From: Streptomyces piniterrae
Lineage (GTDB): Bacteria; Actinomycetota; Actinomycetes; Streptomycetales; Streptomycetaceae
Reading direction: 5' to 3'
Length of the DNA: 64,000 nucleotides
Assembly: GCF_005048155.1 (NCBI RefSeq)
Contig: NZ_SUMB01000007.1
Span: forward strand, 1 to 64,000
Under the pieces are notes generated by a model that had not been told where the DNA came from, did not search any database, and was given only the letters and a program-made list of their open reading frames with translations. The translations under genes were made by a program, and so were the position numbers. Below are positions 59,700 through 64,000 of this stretch, piece by piece; position 1 is the stretch's first letter, and the number at the start of each line of letters is the position of its first letter.

Positions 59700-60905
59700 G
59701 TGCGCACCCTTCTCGTCACCGGCCCCGGCGGCGCGGGCCGCACCACGCTCGCCGCCGCGACCGCCCTGGCCGGCGCCCGACGGGGAGCCCGCGTACTGCT
59801 GCTCACCACCGAGAGCGACACCGCGGAAACCGTGCTGGGCTCCGGGCGCCTCGCCGCCGACGCGCCCACCCCGATAGTCCCCGGACTGCACGCCCGCCGG
59901 ATCGACCCCGGCGACCGCTTCCGCCGGGAGTTCCTCGCCTTCCAGGAACGCGCCGGGGTCGCCCTCGACCTGCTCGGCGCCGCCCCCCTCGAAGAGGACG
60001 AACTCACCGAACTCCCCGGCTCCGAAGCCTTCGCGCTGCTGCACGCCCTGCGCGCCGAACACGCCTCGGGCGCCTGGGACTTGGTCGTCGTCGACACCCC
60101 GCCGGCCGCCGAAACGATCCGGTTGCTGGCGCTGCCCGCCCAGGTCCGCCGCTATCTGCGCCGGCTGCTGCCGCCCGAACGCCAGGCCGCCCGCGCACTG
60201 CGCCCGGTCCTCGCCCAGCTCGCCGGCGTCCCGATGCCGGCCCAGAAGCTGTACGAGGCCGCCGAGCGCTGGGAGAGCGAACTCGCCGCCGTCCAGCGGG
60301 TGATCGACGACCCCGGCACCTCCGTACGCCTGGTCACCGAAGCCGGCCCGGTCGCCGCCGCCAACCTGCGCGGCCTGCGCGCCGGACTCGCACTGCACGG
60401 CCGTCGCACCGACGCCGTCCTCGTCAACCGGCTGCTGCCCACCGGTTCCGCCGACCCCTTCCTCGGCGCGCTCTCCGGCAGCCAGCAGTCCGCCCTCAAG
60501 GCGCTGCGCGAGGAATTCCCCGACGTGCCCGTCCACGAGGTGCCGCACCTGGGCCGCGACCCCCAGGGCGTCGAGGAGCTGGACGAGCTGATCGACGGGC
60601 CGACCGGCGAAATCGGCGACGGCGACCCCGCGGACCGGGCGCACCCCGACCCGTGGGCCGTCGAGGACCGCCTCGCCACCGACGGCATCCTCGTCTGGCG
60701 GGTGCCGCTGCCCGGCGCCGAGCGGGACGCCCTCGGCCTGGTGCGCCGCGGCGACGAGATCGTCGTCACCGTCGGCCGCTACCGCCGGATCCGTACGCTC
60801 CCCTCCGCACTGCGCCGCTGCACCGTCTCCGGCGCCGGGCTGCGGGACGGCGTCCTGGACATCCGCTTCACCCCCGATCCCGCGCTGTGGCCCGAGAGCC
60901 GCTGA
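59700..60905 (+). CDS. ArsA/MinD-like ATPase with degenerate P-loop
   Basis: A protein of 401 residues that looks like an anion-transporting ArsA-family ATPase. The deviant Walker A motif (usual GKGGVGKTT) reads GPGGAGRTTLAAAT: both lysines are lost. The ADP-switch/Walker B segment DLVVVDTPPAAETIRLLALP is intact, as are VVTVGRYRRIRTLP and other C-terminal segments. It may bind a nucleotide weakly or have a scaffold role. Two bases separate it from the SRPBCC gene, and the GTG at 59700 follows that stop directly. No arsenite pump gene is present. Confidence 0.88.
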   Translation: MRTLLVTGPGGAGRTTLAAATALAGARRGARVLLLTTESDTAETVLGSGRLAADAPTPIVPGLHARRIDPGDRFRREFLAFQERAGVALDLLGAAPLEEDELTELPGSEAFALLHALRAEHASGAWDLVVVDTPPAAETIRLLALPAQVRRYLRRLLPPERQAARALRPVLAQLAGVPMPAQKLYEAAERWESELAAVQRVIDDPGTSVRLVTEAGPVAAANLRGLRAGLALHGRRTDAVLVNRLLPTGSADPFLGALSGSQQSALKALREEFPDVPVHEVPHLGRDPQGVEELDELIDGPTGEIGDGDPADRAHPDPWAVEDRLATDGILVWRVPLPGAERDALGLVRRGDEIVVTVGRYRRIRTLPSALRRCTVSGAGLRDGVLDIRFTPDPALWPESR

Positions 60906-61070
60906 ACGGCCCGTGAGCCGTGAACGCCATACCACCATTCGGGTAACGTCGTGAGTGAGCGGCGCTCAGGGGCGCTCGTCGTGAGTACCCTTCCCGACCC
61001 GCCCCGCACACGCCGCTCGGCCGTACCACCCGCCGTACCCGCCGCGCCGCAGGAGTCCACGGAGTTCATC

Positions 61071-61559
61071 ATGAGTGATGCCACCGAGCGTCCCGCCGAC
61101 CGCCAGGCCGATGTCGATGCCGATGCCTGGGCGACGGCCTGCGCCGAGGACCTCGCCGCGCTCAAGGCCCGCCGCCGCGCGGAGAACGGCCAGCAGCCCG
61201 GCAGCGCCGCCGACGAGCTGCGCAAGCTCGCCGAGGCGGTGACCGAGAAGCTCAGCGGCATCCAGCTGCCCGGCGCGCTGGGCGGGATCGCCGCGCAGGG
61301 CGCCGTCAACCAGCTCTTCCGGCAGGCCAAGGCCGCCGTCGAGCCGGTCATCGAGCGCAACCCGGAGATCTTCGACCACCTCGCCGCGGCCGGCTCCGAG
61401 CTGCTCGCCGCCTACCGCTCGGCCGTCGAGAGCAGCGAGCGCCGCTGGACCCGCGAGGACCTCGGCGACCGGCCCGGCGGCACCACCGGAACGAACCGCG
61501 GCGACGATCCCCGCGACGACGACGGTCCCACCGGCACCGAGCGCATCGATCTCGACTGA
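61071..61559 (+). CDS. DUF5304 protein
   Basis: A hydrophilic protein of 162 residues: an N-terminal charged region (SDATERPADRQADVDADAW), a helical middle (AADELRKLAEAVTEKLSGIQ and QLFRQAKAAVEPVIERNPEI), and an Asp/Gly/Thr-rich tail (GDDPRDDDGPTGTERIDLD). It corresponds to DUF5304 of Streptomyces; no function is known. The ATG at 61071 has GGAG upstream. It is in line with the ArsA-like and glk genes but is spaced 165 bases from the former. Confidence 0.85.
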   Translation: MSDATERPADRQADVDADAWATACAEDLAALKARRRAENGQQPGSAADELRKLAEAVTEKLSGIQLPGALGGIAAQGAVNQLFRQAKAAVEPVIERNPEIFDHLAAAGSELLAAYRSAVESSERRWTREDLGDRPGGTTGTNRGDDPRDDDGPTGTERIDLD

Positions 61560-61614
61560 CCTCGTCTCCGGTACGGTTGGTCCCGGCGGGGTTCGAGCGA
61601 ATACTGAGGGACAC

Positions 61615-62556
61615 ATGGGACTCACCATCGGCGTCGACATCGGCGGCACGAAGATCGCGGCCGGCGTGGTCGACGAAGAGGGCTCGATCCTTGAGACGTG
61701 CACGGTGCCGACCCCGCAGGCCACCGACGCGCTGACCGAGGCCATCGCGGACGCCGTCCGGAAGGTAGGGGCCGACCACCAGATCGAGGCGGTCGGTATC
61801 GGCGCCGCCGGCTATGTCGACGAGAAGCGGGCCACGGTCCTCTTCGCGCCCAACATCGACTGGCGTCACGAACCGCTCAAGGACAAGGTCGAGCAGCGCG
61901 TCGGCCTCCCCGTCGTCGTCGAGAACGACGCCAACGCAGCGGCCTGGGGCGAGTACAAGTTCGGCGCCGGCCAGGGCCACAGCGACGTCATCTGCATCAC
62001 CCTGGGCACCGGCCTGGGTGGCGGCATCATCATCGGCAACAAGCTGCGCCGCGGCCGGTTCGGCGTCGCCGCCGAGTTCGGCCACATCCGGGTCGTCCCC
62101 GACGGCCTGCTCTGCGGCTGCGGCAGCCAGGGCTGCTGGGAGCAGTACGCGTCCGGGCGCGCCCTGCTGCGCTACGCCCGCCAGCGTGCCTTCGCCACCC
62201 CCGAGAGCGCGCAGATCCTGCTGGGCCTGGGCGACGGCACCTCCGAGGGCATCCAGGGCAAGCACGTCAGCGAGGCCGCCCGCAAGGGCGACCCGGTCGC
62301 CATCGACTCCTTCCGCGAGCTGGCCCGCTGGGCCGGCGCCGGCCTCGCCGACCTGGCCTCGCTCTTCGACCCGTCCGCCTTCATCGTCGGCGGCGGCGTC
62401 TCGGACGAGGGCGAACTGGTCCTCGACCCGATCCGCAAGTCCTTCCGCCGCTGGCTGGTCGGCAACCAGTGGCGCCCGCACGCCCAGGTACTCGCCGCCC
62501 AGCTGGGCGGCAAGGCGGGACTGGTGGGCGCCGCCGACCTGGCCCGCCAGGGCTAG
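61615..62556 (+). CDS. glkA: ROK-family glucokinase
   Basis: A protein of 313 residues. The phosphate-binding start GVDIGGTKIAAGVVDEEG, VENDANAAAWGEYKFGAGQG with the catalytic aspartate, and the zinc-binding LLCGCGSQGCWEQYASG motif of ROK kinases are present. In Streptomyces this enzyme phosphorylates glucose and is needed for carbon catabolite repression. The start ATG at 61615 follows a plausible ribosome binding site in GAGGGACAC. A 23-pair hairpin lies 25 bases downstream. Confidence 0.93.
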   Translation: MGLTIGVDIGGTKIAAGVVDEEGSILETCTVPTPQATDALTEAIADAVRKVGADHQIEAVGIGAAGYVDEKRATVLFAPNIDWRHEPLKDKVEQRVGLPVVVENDANAAAWGEYKFGAGQGHSDVICITLGTGLGGGIIIGNKLRRGRFGVAAEFGHIRVVPDGLLCGCGSQGCWEQYASGRALLRYARQRAFATPESAQILLGLGDGTSEGIQGKHVSEAARKGDPVAIDSFRELARWAGAGLADLASLFDPSAFIVGGGVSDEGELVLDPIRKSFRRWLVGNQWRPHAQVLAAQLGGKAGLVGAADLARQG

Positions 62557-62581
62557 CACGCCGGCAGCGGCCGCTCATCCG

Positions 62582-62630
62582 TAGGGCAACGGCCCGTCGC
62601 GTCCCGGGGACGCGACGGGCCGTTGCCCTA
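62582..62630 (+). terminator. Perfect 23-pair hairpin after glkA
   Basis: Arms 62582-62604 and 62608-62630 pair exactly around a 3-base loop. It lies 25 bases past the glkA stop and its 3' edge is only 2-11 bases before the likely starts of the next gene, an unusually tight fit. Confidence 0.88.
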
Positions 62631-62641
62631 TCTTGGCGCGG

Positions 62642-63400
62642 GTGACCTTACCGTTGAACCCGCTCCCCGACTCCCACACCGATCCCGACGGTTCGGCCGT
62701 CATCCGGGTGCTCAGCTACAACATCCGCTCGATGCGCGACGACCGGGCCGCGCTGGCCCGGGTCATCAGGGCCTGCGCCCCCGACCTCGTGCTGATCCAG
62801 GAGGCGCCGCGGTTCTTCCGCTGGCGCAAGGCCGCCGAGCGGCTGGCCCGCGCGTCCGGCCTGGTCCATGTCACCGGCGGCGGGACGACCGCGGGCCCGA
62901 TGATCCTCTCCACCCTGCGCGCCCATGTGGAGCGCACGGAGGACATCCTGCTGCCCCGTACCCCCGGCCTCCACCAGCGCGGTTTCGCGACCGCCGTGGT
63001 ACGGATCGGCCGGGCCCGGCTCGGTGCGCTCAGCTGCCATCTCAGCCTCGCCGCCGAGGAGCGTTACGAGCAGGCCGGGCTGCTCCTGGAACGGCTGGCG
63101 CGGCTGGACGTCCCGCACGCGGTCGCCGGGGGCGACCTCAACGACCGGCCGGACGGCCGGAGTTTCCGGCGGCTGGCGGGCGCGCTCACCGACGGCTGGA
63201 CGGCGAAGCCGTGGGGCGGCGAGTTCACCTCCACGCCCCATGACCCGCATCAGCGGATCGACGCGGTGTTCACGACGGCGGGGGTGGAGGTGCTCGGCTG
63301 CGGGGTGCCGCACGGCCTGCCGGGCGTACACGAGGCGGATCTCAGGGCCGCCACGGACCATCTGCCGGTGCTGGCGGCGCTGCGGGTGCCGGCCGGCTGA
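62642..63400 (+). CDS. Endonuclease/exonuclease/phosphatase family protein
   Basis: A protein of about 252 residues of the EEP superfamily (DNase I-like). VIRVLSYNIRSMRDDRAALA starts the fold, LVLIQEAPRFFRW supplies the metal-binding glutamate, AVAGGDLNDRPDGRSF the catalytic Asp/Asn, and ATDHLPVLAALRV the final His. It may hydrolyse nucleic acid or phospholipid head groups. The start is uncertain: TTG 62633, GTG 62642 or GTG 62708. The first two crowd the terminator hairpin and lack a ribosome binding site; the last would start just inside the fold. Confidence 0.85.
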   Translation: MTLPLNPLPDSHTDPDGSAVIRVLSYNIRSMRDDRAALARVIRACAPDLVLIQEAPRFFRWRKAAERLARASGLVHVTGGGTTAGPMILSTLRAHVERTEDILLPRTPGLHQRGFATAVVRIGRARLGALSCHLSLAAEERYEQAGLLLERLARLDVPHAVAGGDLNDRPDGRSFRRLAGALTDGWTAKPWGGEFTSTPHDPHQRIDAVFTTAGVEVLGCGVPHGLPGVHEADLRAATDHLPVLAALRVPAG

Positions 63401-63402
63401 GG

Positions 63403-64000
63403 TCAGACCACCGCGCCGCTGCCCGGCGTCCCGTCGTCGTCCTCGTCGTCGTTCTTCATCCGGGCCACCAGGGTGGCGAAGCCGCCGAGGAAGCCGCCGA
63501 TGCCCAGGACCGTGATCCACCATGTCACCGGCTGCTGGAGCAGCATCATCAGCACCAGCAGCAGCGGACCGCCGAGCACCGCGATCCAAGCGAACTTGGT
63601 GGTGACGTCGGCGTGCGGCAGCGGCGGCGGTTCGGGCGGGGTGAAGTGCCCCTCGTCCGTCTCGTCGAAGTCGTCGTCGGACGGTTCGGCGGTGCTCCAG
63701 TCGCGCGGTCCGACACCGGGGGCGTAGACGATGAAGCTGCCAGGACGGGAGGCGTCGCCGCCGGACTTCGCGTCGCCGGATTTCGCATCGTCGGAGCCGG
63801 GGCCGGAGCCGGGGCTGGAGCCGGAGCCGGAGCCGGGACCGGACGCGGACCCGGGACCGGGTGCGGCCCCGGCGTCGTCGCCCGCCGCCGCGCTGCCCGC
63901 GGCCTTCCCGTCGCCGTCCCCGTTCCTGCCGCCGTCCTTCTCCCCGTCCGTGCCGTCATCCGTCGTGGGGAACTCCGGCTGCTCGCCGTAGCCCGCGACG
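63403..64000 (-). CDS. Membrane protein with long acidic extracytoplasmic or cytoplasmic tail, 5' end missing
   Basis: A frame open from the right edge to the TGA at 63403-63405; the start lies beyond the window. The visible 198 residues begin with a low-complexity Gly/Asp/Ser/Pro-rich tail containing repeats such as GSGSGSSPGSGPGSD and AKSGDAKSGGDAS, then GPRDWSTAEPSDDDFDETDE and HFTPPEPPPLPHADVTTKF. Two membrane helices follow (IAVLGGPLLLVLMMLL and TWWITVLGIGGFLGGF), with a short acidic C-terminal tail. Paired helices near the C-terminus occur in small uncharacterised actinobacterial membrane proteins. The function is unknown. Confidence 0.8.
   Translation of the reverse strand, partial: VAGYGEQPEFPTTDDGTDGEKDGGRNGDGDGKAAGSAAAGDDAGAAPGPGSASGPGSGSGSSPGSGPGSDDAKSGDAKSGGDASRPGSFIVYAPGVGPRDWSTAEPSDDDFDETDEGHFTPPEPPPLPHADVTTKFAWIAVLGGPLLLVLMMLLQQPVTWWITVLGIGGFLGGFATLVARMKNDDEDDDGTPGSGAVV

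Noticed and set aside
1-64000. CRISPR arrays, tRNA or rRNA genes, insertion sequences, prophage
   Set aside because: No regularly spaced repeats, cloverleaf-type sequences, transposase or phage motifs were seen on either strand.

Overview
The window is high-GC actinobacterial chromosome, almost certainly Streptomyces. Evidence: most third codon positions are G or C, GTG and TTG starts are frequent, and the respiratory genes are the actinobacterial ctaC/D/F/E with qcrC/A/B. DUF397/DUF5753 regulators, a SAM-IV riboswitch candidate and a TTA (bldA-type) codon point the same way. No rRNA, tRNA, CRISPR array, phage gene or insertion sequence was seen.

Layout. 1-3.6 kb: 2-oxoacid dehydrogenase genes (sucB 5' end, lpdA) and pepA. 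3.8-11.5 kb: cobalamin nucleotide-loop assembly genes (cobS, cobT, a metallo-beta-lactamase/CobU fusion), interrupted by a membrane-protein group (MprF-type DUF2156 protein plus a rhomboid-like protein). 11.7-20.5 kb: a small protein, a methyltransferase/DUF3043 pair, pspA and its partner, a NarL-type two-component system and a large RND exporter. 20.5-26.7 kb: an accessory-looking block with a DUF5753/DUF397 regulator group, a TTA-containing small gene, a gene with no proper 3' end, and a coupled three-gene operon encoding an ATP-grasp/PLP-decarboxylase fusion, a papain-fold cysteine enzyme and a urea-channel-family protein. 26.8-33.3 kb: nadA, erpA, a PfkB kinase and a cysteine desulfurase-TusA fusion. 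33.6-43.1 kb: cytochrome c oxidase and bc1 complex genes, with an L,D-transpeptidase and a receiver-like protein between them. 43.2-49.2 kb: trpD, a class V aminotransferase behind a SAM-IV riboswitch, an Lrp-type protein, a rhomboid protease and an NYN-domain protein. 49.5-56.1 kb: two paralogous NlpC/P60 hydrolases, a metalloprotease-like lipoprotein, a GT87 mannosyltransferase and a PimB-like glycosyltransferase. 56.1-64 kb: acyl-CoA ligase, phosphoesterase, SRPBCC/ArsA-like pair, DUF5304, glucokinase, an EEP-family nuclease and a partial membrane protein.

The respiratory genes form the backbone: ctaC-ctaD-ctaF and qcrC-qcrA-qcrB are joined by 4-base start/stop overlaps, and ctaE lies just upstream of qcrC. 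Together they encode the bcc-aa3 supercomplex. The best candidate for an undescribed system is the ligase-decarboxylase/cysteine enzyme/channel operon at 22.8-26.7 kb. It is chained by ATGA overlaps, and a 20-base tandem duplication has altered the last junction. Other regulatory points of interest are three 13-base palindromes before nadA, a 21-base palindrome over the ctaE start, and two genes whose best start is a CTG overlapping the previous stop. All calls come from reading the sequence; no database search was run.
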